DNA of 64,000 nucleotides, taken from positions 1 through 64,000 of the forward strand of contig JBJOKE010000080.1 in the NCBI GenBank assembly GCA_046046245.1, in the 5' to 3' direction. The notes beneath the pieces are model-generated. The model made no database searches, was not told the origin of the DNA, and was given only the letters and a program-made list of their open reading frames with translations. Position numbers and translations under genes: made by a program. The DNA is from UBA4615 sp046046245. Its GTDB lineage: Bacteria > Pseudomonadota > Gammaproteobacteria > Burkholderiales > Burkholderiaceae_E. Shown here in pieces: positions 1 to 9,115 of the stretch. Positions within the stretch are counted from its first letter, which is position 1. Every line of letters begins with the position of its first letter.

Positions 1-933
1 GCCGAGGCGACGCCCGTCGCCGCGGACGCGTCTGCAGTGGTCGAGCCGCCGATGGAAACCGGCATCCCGCCCGATGGCGAGGCACCGGACGCCGGCGACG
101 GCGACGAGCCGCGCCGCCGCAACCGCCGCCGCCGCGGCGGCCGTGGTCGCACCCGTAACGGCGAGGCCACGACGGCGATGGACGGCGATGCCGACGCGCC
201 TTCGGGCATCGACGCCGGGTCGGTCGCGGCTGAACCGCCGTCGACCGTGAGCGCCGTCGAGGCGGTCGCCGCCTCGGTGACCCCGGTCGAGGCGGTCGCC
301 GCCTCGGTGACGCCAGTCGACGCGGTCGCCGCGTCGGTGACGCCGGCCGAGGCGGTTGCCGACGCCGTCAGCCCGGCCGCGATCGCGACCGCGAACCCGG
401 TCGAGGTCTCGCCGGGACACGGGGCGCCCCCCGCCGCGGTCGACGCGCCCGACGCGACCGGGACGCCGACCGAAGCCGCCCAGGCGCCCGCGCCGGTCGC
501 CGAGACGCCCGCGCCGTCTGCGGACGTCGCAGCCGACGCGGCGCCGGCGGCCCCGGTCGTCGAGGTGCCCGCGATGCCCGTCGAGCCCGTCGCGGCGGAG
601 GCTGCTCCGGCGATCCGTCCGGAGCCGATGCCACCCGCGCCGGTCGCCGAGGCGGCCGCGCCGACCCCGATCGCCGACGTTCCGCCCGCCCAGATCGCCG
701 ACGTTCCGCCCGCCCCGATCGCCGCGGTGCGTCCGATCGACGCCAGCGCGCTGCAGTCGGTCGTCGAGCAGGCCGGCCTGCAATGGGTGCAGACCGCGCC
801 GTCGGCGTTGCCGAACGAGCCCGAGCCGATCGCGCCGGCACCCCGGGTGCCTCGCGTGCGCAAGCCGCGGGTGGTGGCGGCGGACGAGGCGCTGGTTCAG
901 GTCGAGACGCAGGCCCCGCGCAACGACGCCTGA
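1..933 (+). CDS. rne: Ribonuclease E, C-terminal tail (5' end outside window)
   Basis: This is the disordered C-terminal part of RNase E, the endoribonuclease that starts mRNA decay and processes rRNA on the inner membrane. The frame is open from base 1, so the catalytic domain lies upstream. Visible features are an arginine-rich patch (RRRNRRRRGGRGR) typical of the RNA-binding arm, a long Ala/Pro/Val-rich low-complexity linker with tandem peptide repeats, and an ending that contains LQWVQT followed by a basic RVRKPR segment, as in Burkholderiales RNase E. The moaA gene lies directly downstream, as in Burkholderia-type genomes. The identification rests on composition, the C-terminal motif and synteny, because no catalytic residues are in view. 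Confidence 0.85.
   Translation, partial: AEATPVAADASAVVEPPMETGIPPDGEAPDAGDGDEPRRRNRRRRGGRGRTRNGEATTAMDGDADAPSGIDAGSVAAEPPSTVSAVEAVAASVTPVEAVAASVTPVDAVAASVTPAEAVADAVSPAAIATANPVEVSPGHGAPPAAVDAPDATGTPTEAAQAPAPVAETPAPSADVAADAAPAAPVVEVPAMPVEPVAAEAAPAIRPEPMPPAPVAEAAAPTPIADVPPAQIADVPPAPIAAVRPIDASALQSVVEQAGLQWVQTAPSALPNEPEPIAPAPRVPRVRKPRVVAADEALVQVETQAPRNDA
256..375 (+). repeat. 30-bp coding tandem repeat (about four units)
   Basis: Units begin at 256, 286, 316 and, more diverged, 346. Each encodes a version of VEAVAASVTP inside the RNase E tail. The unit length is a multiple of three, so gain or loss of a copy keeps the frame. This is seen directly in the sequence. Confidence 0.9.
669..740 (+). repeat. 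24-bp coding tandem repeat (two full units and one partial)
   Basis: Two near-identical units at 669 and 693, and a diverged third at 717, encode IADVPPAQ, IADVPPAP and IAAVRPID in the RNase E tail. The unit length again preserves the reading frame. Confidence 0.8.
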
Positions 934-941
934 GCGGGAAC

Positions 942-971
942 GGGAGCGGCGGCCGCAGGCCGCCGGCTCCC
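942..971 (+). terminator. GC-rich hairpin after rne (terminator-like, no T run)
   Basis: Nine bases after the rne stop, a 13-base arm (942-954) pairs with 958-971 around a GCA loop, with one extra G bulged in the right arm. There is no T tract, so intrinsic termination is uncertain. It could also be an mRNA 3'-end stabiliser. Confidence 0.4.
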
Positions 972-1084
972 CTGCGGGCCGTCGGCGCGCGTCCGCCCCG
1001 GGACTGCGGGATCGGCGCCAGGCCGTTCACCGGAATGGCCCGCAGCCACGCCTGCGGCGCGGATTCGCCGCGGACCGCGGCTGC

Positions 1085-1090
1085 TAGAAT
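1085..1090 (+). promoter_or_regulatory. Candidate -10 element of moaA
   Basis: TAGAAT lies 18 bases before the moaA start codon. The -35 region has only a weak TTCGCC at 1064-1069. The same hexamer precedes four other genes in this window, which supports it as a real -10 box. Confidence 0.5.
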
Positions 1091-1108
1091 CCGCGCGAAT
1101 CGCCGCCC

Positions 1109-2215
<1,107 letters not shown>

Positions 2216-2240
2216 GGCCGCCGGCTCCGCAGCGCCCGCC

Positions 2241-3122
2241 GTGGTCCCGCTCGAGCTCTCCGATTCCGCACGCCCCGTCACCACGCTGGTCGACGCGATC
2301 GACGAGAGCGGCCGCACGGTGCCCACCGCGATCGCCGGCGAACATCCGCTGACGATCTATCTCGACAGGCGCGAACTCGTCACGCTGATGACGCTGGGCG
2401 CAGCGCCCGAACACCTCGTGCTCGGGTGGTTGCGCAACCAGCGTCTCGTGGCCTCGCCGGAGGTGCTCGCGTCGGTGCAGGTGGACTGGGAGACCGGCGC
2501 CGCGGCGGTCACCTCGCGCAGCCTGCGCGACGAGGGCGTGCCGATGTGGACCCGCGACGGAGGCGAGGCCGAACTCGACGAACGACTCGGACGACGCACC
2601 GTCACCACCGGCTGCGGCCAGGGTACGGTCTTCGGCGACCTGATGGACAGCATCGAGGCGATCCGACTGCCCGCCGGCGTGACGGTGACCGAGGCCGACG
2701 TCCTCGCGGTGATGGACCAGGCCCGGCGCCAGGAGTCGGTCTACAAGGTGGCCGGCGCGGTGCACGGCTGTGCGCTCTTCTCGCGCACGCGCGACGGCAC
2801 CCCGCCCCGGCTGCTGCGCTTCGTCGAGGACGTGGGCCGCCACAACGCGGTCGACGCGATCGCGGGCTGGATGTGGGTCGAGGGCGTGGCCGGCGCCGAC
2901 GGCCTCTTCTACACGACCGGCCGTCTGACCTCGGAGATGGTCATCAAGTGCGCCCAGATGGGGATCCCGGTGCTGCTGTCGCGATCGGGACTGACCGGGA
3001 TGGGCCACGCGCTCGCGCAGCGGATCGGGCTCACGATGATCGGTCGCTGTCAGGGCCGCCACTACCTGCTCTTCACCGGCGCGAGCCGCTTCGTGCGCGA
3101 CACCCGCAGGAGCAACGAGTGA
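2241..3122 (+). CDS. fdhD: Formate dehydrogenase accessory sulfurtransferase FdhD
   Basis: FdhD passes sulfur from a cysteine desulfurase to the molybdenum cofactor so that formate dehydrogenase becomes active. The 293-residue product starts with GTG and has the family segments EHPLTIYL near residue 35, TTGCGQGT near 122-129 and FVEDVGRHNAVD in the middle. E. coli FdhD has a CxxC pair here. This protein keeps one Cys (Cys125) and has Gly at the second position. The gene lies 25 bases after moaA and its stop codon overlaps the mobA GTG, so it is probably co-transcribed with the cofactor genes. No formate dehydrogenase gene is in view. Confidence 0.93.
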   Translation: MVPLELSDSARPVTTLVDAIDESGRTVPTAIAGEHPLTIYLDRRELVTLMTLGAAPEHLVLGWLRNQRLVASPEVLASVQVDWETGAAAVTSRSLRDEGVPMWTRDGGEAELDERLGRRTVTTGCGQGTVFGDLMDSIEAIRLPAGVTVTEADVLAVMDQARRQESVYKVAGAVHGCALFSRTRDGTPPRLLRFVEDVGRHNAVDAIAGWMWVEGVAGADGLFYTTGRLTSEMVIKCAQMGIPVLLSRSGLTGMGHALAQRIGLTMIGRCQGRHYLLFTGASRFVRDTRRSNE

Positions 3123-3760
3123 ACGTGCCCGCGCGCGACACGATCACCGGCATCGTGCTGGCCGGCGGACTCGGCCGCCGGATGGGCGACGACGGCCGCG
3201 GCACCGACAAGGGCCTGCGCCCGTTCCGCGGCAGGCCGATGGTCGCGCATGCGATCGGACGGCTCGCGCCGCAGGTCGGCTCGGTCGCGATCAACGCGAA
3301 CCGCAACCTCGACGCCTGGCGCGCGTTCGGCCTGCCTGTCTTCCCCGACGAGCTCGACGGATACGCCGGCCCGCTCGCGGGCCTGCACGCCGCGATGGCG
3401 CGGGTGGCGACCTCCTGGCTCGCGACCGTACCCTGCGACTCGCCCTTCCTGCCGACGGACCTGGTCGAGCGCCTGGCGCGCGGCGCGGCCTCGGCGGGCG
3501 CACGGATCGCGATCGCGCGCACCGGCGAGCAGCCGCAGCCGGTCTTCATGCTCGTGGAGCGCTCGCTGCGTCCCGAGCTCGAAGCCTTCCTCGCAAGCGG
3601 CCGCCGTCGGATCGACGCGTGGACCGCGCCGCTCGGCGCCGTCGAGGTGAGCTTCGACGACGAGACGGCCTTCCGGAACATCAACACCGCCGACGAGCTG
3701 GCCCGCTGGGAACACGACTCGCCCGCGGAAGACGCCCACCGCAGGGATCCGCCCCGATGA
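3119..3760 (+). CDS. mobA: Molybdenum cofactor guanylyltransferase MobA
   Basis: MobA attaches GMP from GTP to molybdopterin, giving the guanine dinucleotide form used by DMSO-reductase-family enzymes. The nucleotide-binding loop LAGGLGRRMG is at the N-terminus, DKGLRPFRGRPM follows, and PCDSPFLP supplies the metal-binding Asp. FRNINTADEL near the end is a typical family signature. I chose the GTG at 3119 because it overlaps the fdhD stop (GTGA) and places the P-loop about 15 residues in. The stop overlaps the moeA ATG. The length of 213 residues is normal for the family. Confidence 0.93.
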   Translation: MNVPARDTITGIVLAGGLGRRMGDDGRGTDKGLRPFRGRPMVAHAIGRLAPQVGSVAINANRNLDAWRAFGLPVFPDELDGYAGPLAGLHAAMARVATSWLATVPCDSPFLPTDLVERLARGAASAGARIAIARTGEQPQPVFMLVERSLRPELEAFLASGRRRIDAWTAPLGAVEVSFDDETAFRNINTADELARWEHDSPAEDAHRRDPPR

Positions 3761-5028
3761 CAGACCGCAGCACCCTCGCCGAGATCGTCTCCTGCCTGTC
3801 CGACTTCGATCCGCGCGCGGTTCCCGTCGCGCGGGCCCGGGAGGCGATCGAGCGATTCGTCACCCCGATCGACTGCGTGGAGCACGTCGCGATACGCGCG
3901 GCCCTCGACCGCGTGCTGGCGCGCGACGTGGTATCGCCGATCGACGTTCCCGCGCACGACAACTCGGCGATGGACGGCTGGGCGGTGCGCGCCGCGGACC
4001 TCGACCCCGAGGGCGACTCGGTGCTGACGGCGATCGGTACCGCTTACGCGGGCGTGCGCTTCGAGGGCGCGGTCGGCCCCGGGCAGGCCGTTCGCGTGAT
4101 GACCGGCGCGGTGATGCCGGAGGGCACCGACGCCGTCGTGATCCAGGAGGTGGTGAAGGCCGACGGCGACCGCCTCGTCGTGCCGGCCGGCCAACAGCGC
4201 GGCCAGAATCGGCGGCTGCGCGGCGAGGACCTCGCGCGCGGCCTGCCGGCGCTGCGCGCGGGCCGGCTGCTGCGCCCCGCCGACCTCGGGCTGCTCGCAT
4301 CGCTCGGCGTCGCCGAAGTGCCGGTCCAGCGCCGGCTGCGGGTCGCGTTCTTCTCGACCGGCGACGAGCTGCGCTCCATCGGCGAGCCGCTCGATCCCGG
4401 CTGCGTGTACGACAGCAACCGCTACACGCTGCACGGGATGCTGACCCGCCTCGGCGTCGACCTGATCGATCTCGGCGTGGTCCGCGACTCGCCCGAAGCG
4501 CTCGAGGCCGCGGTCCGCAGCGCGAGCCTGAACGCCGATGCGATCATCTCGTCCGGCGGCGTCTCGGTCGGCGAGGCCGACTTCACCCGCGAGGTGATGG
4601 ACCGCCTCGGCGAGGTCGCGTTCTGGACCATCGCGATGCGACCTGGCCGGCCGATGGCGCTCGGCCGCATCGGCGACGCCTGGTACTTCGGACTGCCCGG
4701 CAATCCGGTCGCCGTGATGGTCACCTTCCTGTTCTTCGTCCGCGACGCGCTGATCCGTCTGTCGGGCGCGAGCCCTCGGCCGGTCCTGCCCCTCACCGTG
4801 CGCAGCGCCTCGCGGATGAGGAAGCGCCCCGGCCGGACCGAGTACCAGCGTGCGATCGTCGAGCCCGGTGCCGACGGCGTGCTCCAGGCGCGGATCACCG
4901 GCAGTCAGGGCTCCGGCGTGCTGCGCTCGATGAGCGAGGCCAACGCGCTCGTGGTGCTGCACCACGAGCAGGGCGACGTGGCGGCCGGCGACCCGGTCGA
5001 GGCGATCCCGTTCGACGGGCTGATCTGA
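3757..5028 (+). CDS. moeA: Molybdopterin molybdenumtransferase MoeA
   Basis: MoeA inserts molybdate into adenylylated molybdopterin to form the active cofactor. The 423-residue protein shows the expected signatures: PAHDNSAMDGWAVRA in domain I, MTGAVMPEGTDAVV, FFSTGDEL, VYDSNRYTL, SSGGVSVGEADF and MRPGRPMALG, then FGLPGNPVAVMVTF. The ATG at 3757 overlaps the mobA stop (ATGA), which implies translational coupling. It is the last gene of the cofactor block, and the next gene faces the opposite way. Confidence 0.96.
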   Translation: MTDRSTLAEIVSCLSDFDPRAVPVARAREAIERFVTPIDCVEHVAIRAALDRVLARDVVSPIDVPAHDNSAMDGWAVRAADLDPEGDSVLTAIGTAYAGVRFEGAVGPGQAVRVMTGAVMPEGTDAVVIQEVVKADGDRLVVPAGQQRGQNRRLRGEDLARGLPALRAGRLLRPADLGLLASLGVAEVPVQRRLRVAFFSTGDELRSIGEPLDPGCVYDSNRYTLHGMLTRLGVDLIDLGVVRDSPEALEAAVRSASLNADAIISSGGVSVGEADFTREVMDRLGEVAFWTIAMRPGRPMALGRIGDAWYFGLPGNPVAVMVTFLFFVRDALIRLSGASPRPVLPLTVRSASRMRKRPGRTEYQRAIVEPGADGVLQARITGSQGSGVLRSMSEANALVVLHHEQGDVAAGDPVEAIPFDGLI

Positions 5029-5076
5029 GCGGCCGCCCGCGGGGAACGGGCCCGGCCGCGGACGCGCCCGCCGCGC

Positions 5077-5439
5077 TCAGCGCTTGACGCGCAGCGAGCC
5101 GGGCAGGCCCGCGTAGTAGGCGGCGAGGTTGGCGATGTCGGCGCGCGACAGCGGCTGGGCCTGGCCCGCCATGATGGCGTTCTTGCGGGCACCGCTCTTG
5201 TAGTCGAGCAGCGCGCGTTCGAGGAAGTCGCGGTGCTGCCCGGCGAGCCTGGGATAGGACGGGTCGATCGGGGTGTTGCCGTCCTTGCCGTGGCAGGCGG
5301 CGCAGACCTGGTCGGCCTTGGCCTTGCCGGCGGCGACGTCGGCGGCCTGCGCGGCGGTGGCGAGGAGCGCGAGCGCGGCGGCGGCCGCGGCGCGAGCGAC
5401 GGCTCGGGCGGGGATCGTGTGCATCGTCTGGGGCTTCAT
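5077..5439 (-). CDS. Secreted class I cytochrome c (c4/c5-like, one heme)
   Basis: This is a periplasmic electron carrier of 120 residues. An N-terminal signal peptide ends near ATAAQAAD. The heme motif CAACH follows at about residue 46, and MAGQAQPLS carries the likely axial Met. The fold is a single cytochrome c domain ending in DIANLAAYYAGL. The ATG at 5439 gives a good signal peptide. A GTG at 5460 that overlaps the upstream cytochrome's stop (GTGA) is an alternative start. Together with the next gene it forms a two-gene unit of monoheme cytochromes, and the partner oxidase or reductase is not visible here. Confidence 0.88.
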   Translation of the reverse strand: MKPQTMHTIPARAVARAAAAAALALLATAAQAADVAAGKAKADQVCAACHGKDGNTPIDPSYPRLAGQHRDFLERALLDYKSGARKNAIMAGQAQPLSRADIANLAAYYAGLPGSLRVKR

Positions 5440-5456
5440 CGCGGGATTCGGGCGGG

Positions 5457-5807
5457 TCACTTGCTGCCGTACAGCGCGGCGAGGTCCGCGATGTCCTGGT
5501 CGGACAGGCTGCCGGCGACGGCACGCATCGTCGGATGGCTGCGGTCGCCCTTGCGGTAGGCGACCAGCGAGGCCTCGATGTACTTCGCCGTCTGGCCGGT
5601 GATCATCGGCACCGAATACACGTTCGGGAAGGACGCCTTGTAGCCGGGGATCTCGTGGCAACCGATGCACATCGAGGCCTTGGCCCGGCCCGCTTCGGCG
5701 TTGCCGGCGGGCGCGCCTTGCGCGAAGGCCGCGGGCGAGGCGACCGCCGCGGCGAACAACAGGGCATGGGCGGCCGACTTCCGGCCGGGAAGGCGTGTTC
5801 TCGTCAT
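5457..5807 (-). CDS. Secreted class I cytochrome c
   Basis: A 116-residue monoheme cytochrome with a signal peptide that appears to end near AAFAQG. The heme-binding motif is CIGCH, and the probable distal Met is in PTMRAVAGSLSDQDIADLA near the C-terminus. It is first in a two-cytochrome operon and ends 17 bases before the ATG of the second. The pairing suggests both carry electrons to one terminal enzyme, but that is inference. The start is set by the signal peptide, because the open frame continues upstream into sequence that does not resemble protein. Confidence 0.88.
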   Translation of the reverse strand: MTRTRLPGRKSAAHALLFAAAVASPAAFAQGAPAGNAEAGRAKASMCIGCHEIPGYKASFPNVYSVPMITGQTAKYIEASLVAYRKGDRSHPTMRAVAGSLSDQDIADLAALYGSK

Positions 5808-5905
5808 GGGATGAGCGTGTGACTTGTCTTGGGATCGGAACGCGAACCGGACCTGCACCGGGCCCGGGGCAAACGCCGCATCATACCCGAGGGGGCGGTT
5901 TTCCG

Positions 5906-5911
5906 TATACT
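5906..5911 (+). promoter_or_regulatory. Candidate -10 element upstream of moxR
   Basis: TATACT, one mismatch from TATAAT, lies 96 bases before the MoxR start in the divergent gap between the cytochromes and MoxR. I found no convincing -35 at the right spacing. Confidence 0.35.
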
Positions 5912-6007
5912 CGGTCGCGCCAAGGCGCAGCCCCGCCGCCCGACTGCAGGGTCGGTCGCGGGCGCCCCCATCCATCTCAATCGCCACCGCGGGCGGACCC
6001 CACTTCC

Positions 6008-6850
<843 letters not shown>

Positions 6851-6897
6851 CCCGTCGCCCGGGCGCGTTCCCGCGCGCCCTCCTCACCGGACGACCG

Positions 6898-7221
6898 ATG
6901 CACTGGTATTTCCTCGCCGCGGCGATCGTTTTCGAGGTCGCGGGCAGCACGTCGATGAAGCTGTCGCAAGGCCTGTCGAAGGCGGGGCCGACGGTCATGA
7001 TGTTCGCGTTCTACGCGGTGGCCTTCGGATGCAACGCGATGGCGCTGAAGAAGCTCGACCTGTCGGTCACCTACGCGATCTGGTCGGGCCTCGGCACCGC
7101 CGCGGTCGCGGTGATCGGCATGACCTGGTTCCAGGAGCCGATCACGGCGCTGCGGCTGGGCAGCATCGCGCTGATCGTCGTCGGGGTGGTCGGCCTCGCG
7201 CTGTCGGCGCGCGGCGCCTGA
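6898..7221 (+). CDS. Small multidrug resistance (SMR) family transporter
   Basis: A 107-residue inner-membrane protein with four hydrophobic helices. The essential membrane glutamate of the family is Glu13 in IVFEVAGSTSMKLS, and ATYAIWSG-type residues appear as VTYAIWSGLGTA in helix 3. SMR dimers exchange protons for cationic drugs, polyamines or guanidinium. EmrE-type and guanidinium-exporter types cannot be separated safely here, and I see no guanidine riboswitch upstream. It is inserted between moxR and its VWA partner, on the same strand. Confidence 0.9.
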   Translation: MHWYFLAAAIVFEVAGSTSMKLSQGLSKAGPTVMMFAFYAVAFGCNAMALKKLDLSVTYAIWSGLGTAAVAVIGMTWFQEPITALRLGSIALIVVGVVGLALSARGA

Positions 7222-7240
7222 TCCGTCGCGTTCGGGAGCG

Positions 7241-7864
7241 ATGTTGACCGACACGCCGTACGCCCCCTGGCCGCCCCGCCCCGTCACGCTGCAGGGCGAG
7301 CACGTCCGCCTGGAACCGCTGACGGCCGAGCACGCCGCCGCGCTCGTCGAGGCGATCGCCGACGGCGGGCTGGACGCCCTGTGGTACACGATCGTTCCCG
7401 CGCCGGCCTCGATCGACACCTGGATCGCGGCCGCGCTCGCGCAGCAGGGCGCGGGCCGCGCGCTGCCCTTCGTCGTGCGCCGGCTGCGCGACGGTCGCAT
7501 CGTGGGCGCCACCCGCTACATGAACGTCGAGGAGGCCCAGCGCCGCCTCGAGATCGGCACCACCTTCTACTCGGCGAGCGTCCAGCGCAGCGCGCTGAAC
7601 ACCGAGTGCAAGCGACTGCTGCTGCGGCACGCGTTCGAGACGCTCGGCTGCCTGGCGGTCGAGTTCCGCACCCACTGGTTCAACCAGCGCTCGCGCGAGG
7701 CGATCGCGAAGCTCGGCGCGAAGCAGGACGGGGTGCTGCGCAACCACCAGCGGCTGCCCGACGGCAGCTTGCGCGACACGGTGGTCTTCTCCATCATCGA
7801 TTCGGAATGGCCGGCGGTGGCGCGCCACCTCGGCTTCCGGCAGGCGCGGCTGCCGGCGCCCTGA
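7241..7864 (+). CDS. GNAT acetyltransferase (RimJ/RimL type)
   Basis: A 207-residue N-acetyltransferase of the RimJ/RimL subgroup, which usually acetylates protein N-termini or small amines with acetyl-CoA. Family features are the start LQGEHVRLEPLTAEHA, IVGATRYMNVEEAQRRLEIG in the central sheet, NTECKRLLLRHAFE in the acetyl-CoA binding helix and FRTHWFNQRSREAIAKLGAKQDGVLR near the C-terminus. A GGGAG ribosome-binding site precedes the ATG. The substrate is unknown. Confidence 0.9.
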   Translation: MLTDTPYAPWPPRPVTLQGEHVRLEPLTAEHAAALVEAIADGGLDALWYTIVPAPASIDTWIAAALAQQGAGRALPFVVRRLRDGRIVGATRYMNVEEAQRRLEIGTTFYSASVQRSALNTECKRLLLRHAFETLGCLAVEFRTHWFNQRSREAIAKLGAKQDGVLRNHQRLPDGSLRDTVVFSIIDSEWPAVARHLGFRQARLPAP

Positions 7865-7906
7865 GCGCCTGCCCCCGCCCGTGTTCCCGCCCCACCGGAG
7901 CGACGC

Positions 7907-9082
7907 ATGCTGATCGACTTCTTCCTCCACCTGCGTCAGGCCAAGCTGCCGGTGTCCATCAAGGAATACCTGACGCTGATCGAGTGCCTGAAACAGCACG
8001 TCATCTCGAACTCGGTCGACGACTTCTACCACCTGTCCCGCGCCACGCTCGTCAAGGACGAGCGCAACTTCGACAAGTTCGACCGCGCGTTCGGTGCCTA
8101 CTTCAAGGGCGTGCAGAACGTGCCCGGCATCGACATCGACGTGCCCCTCGAGTGGCTCAAGCGCCAGCTGCAGCGCGAGTTCACCGCCGAGGAGAAGGCG
8201 GCGATCGAGGCGATGGGCGGGCTCGACAAGCTGCTCGAGCGCCTGAAGCAGCTGCTCGAGGAGCAGAAGGAGCGGCACGAGGGCGGCAGCAAGTGGATCG
8301 GCACGAACGGCACCTCGCCGTTCGGCAACGGGGGCTACAACCCCGAGGGCATCCGCGTGGGCGGCCCGCCCGGCGGCAACCGCACGGGCGTGAAGGTCTG
8401 GGAGCAGCGCGCCTACCGCGACTACGACGACCAGGTCGAGATCGGCACGCGCAACATCAAGGTCGCGCTGCGGCGCCTGCGCAAGTTCGCCCGCGAAGGT
8501 GCGCAGGAGGAGCTCGACATCGACGACACCATCTCGTCGACCGCGCGCAACGCGGGCTGGCTCGACATCAAGATGGTTCCGGAGCGCCACAACACGATCA
8601 AGGTGCTGATGCTGCTCGACGTGGGCGGCACGATGGACGACCACATCAAGCGCACCGAGGAGCTGTTCTCGGCGGCGAAGACCGAGTTCAAGCACCTCGA
8701 GTTCTACTACTTCCACAACTGCGTCTACGACTTCGTGTGGAAGAACAACCGCCGGCGCCATTCCGAGCGGCTGATGACCTGGGACCTGCTGCGCAAGTAC
8801 AACCCCGACTACCGGCTGATCTTCGTCGGCGACGCGACGATGAGCCCGTACGAGATCCTGCAGCCGGGCGGCTCGGTCGAGTACAACAACGAGGAGGCGG
8901 GCGCGATCTGGCTGCAGCGGCTCGCCGAACGCTTCCCCAAGTTCGCATGGCTGAACCCCGAGCCCGAGGGCGTCTGGGAATACCGCCAGTCCATCTCGGT
9001 GATCCGGCAGGTGCTGTCGAACCGGATGTATCCGGTCACGCTCGCCGGCCTCGAGAAGGCGATGCGCGAACTGTCGAAGTGA
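7907..9082 (+). CDS. VWA-domain protein, probable MoxR partner
   Basis: A 391-residue soluble protein with an N-terminal helical region, a Gly-rich linker (about 127-160) and a C-terminal VWA-like domain from about residue 231. The metal-site motif that is normally DxSxS reads DVGGT at Asp238 to Thr242, so it is atypical. Further family segments are EFYYFHNCVYDFVW, YRLIFVGDATMSPYE and FAWLNPEPEGVWEY. Proteins of this type (CoxE/YehP-like) work with MoxR ATPases in enzyme maturation. It shares the strand with the MoxR gene at 6008. Confidence 0.88.
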   Translation: MLIDFFLHLRQAKLPVSIKEYLTLIECLKQHVISNSVDDFYHLSRATLVKDERNFDKFDRAFGAYFKGVQNVPGIDIDVPLEWLKRQLQREFTAEEKAAIEAMGGLDKLLERLKQLLEEQKERHEGGSKWIGTNGTSPFGNGGYNPEGIRVGGPPGGNRTGVKVWEQRAYRDYDDQVEIGTRNIKVALRRLRKFAREGAQEELDIDDTISSTARNAGWLDIKMVPERHNTIKVLMLLDVGGTMDDHIKRTEELFSAAKTEFKHLEFYYFHNCVYDFVWKNNRRRHSERLMTWDLLRKYNPDYRLIFVGDATMSPYEILQPGGSVEYNNEEAGAIWLQRLAERFPKFAWLNPEPEGVWEYRQSISVIRQVLSNRMYPVTLAGLEKAMRELSK

Positions 9083-9115
9083 TGCCGCGGGGCGGCCCGC
9101 GCGACGTCGGCCCCG

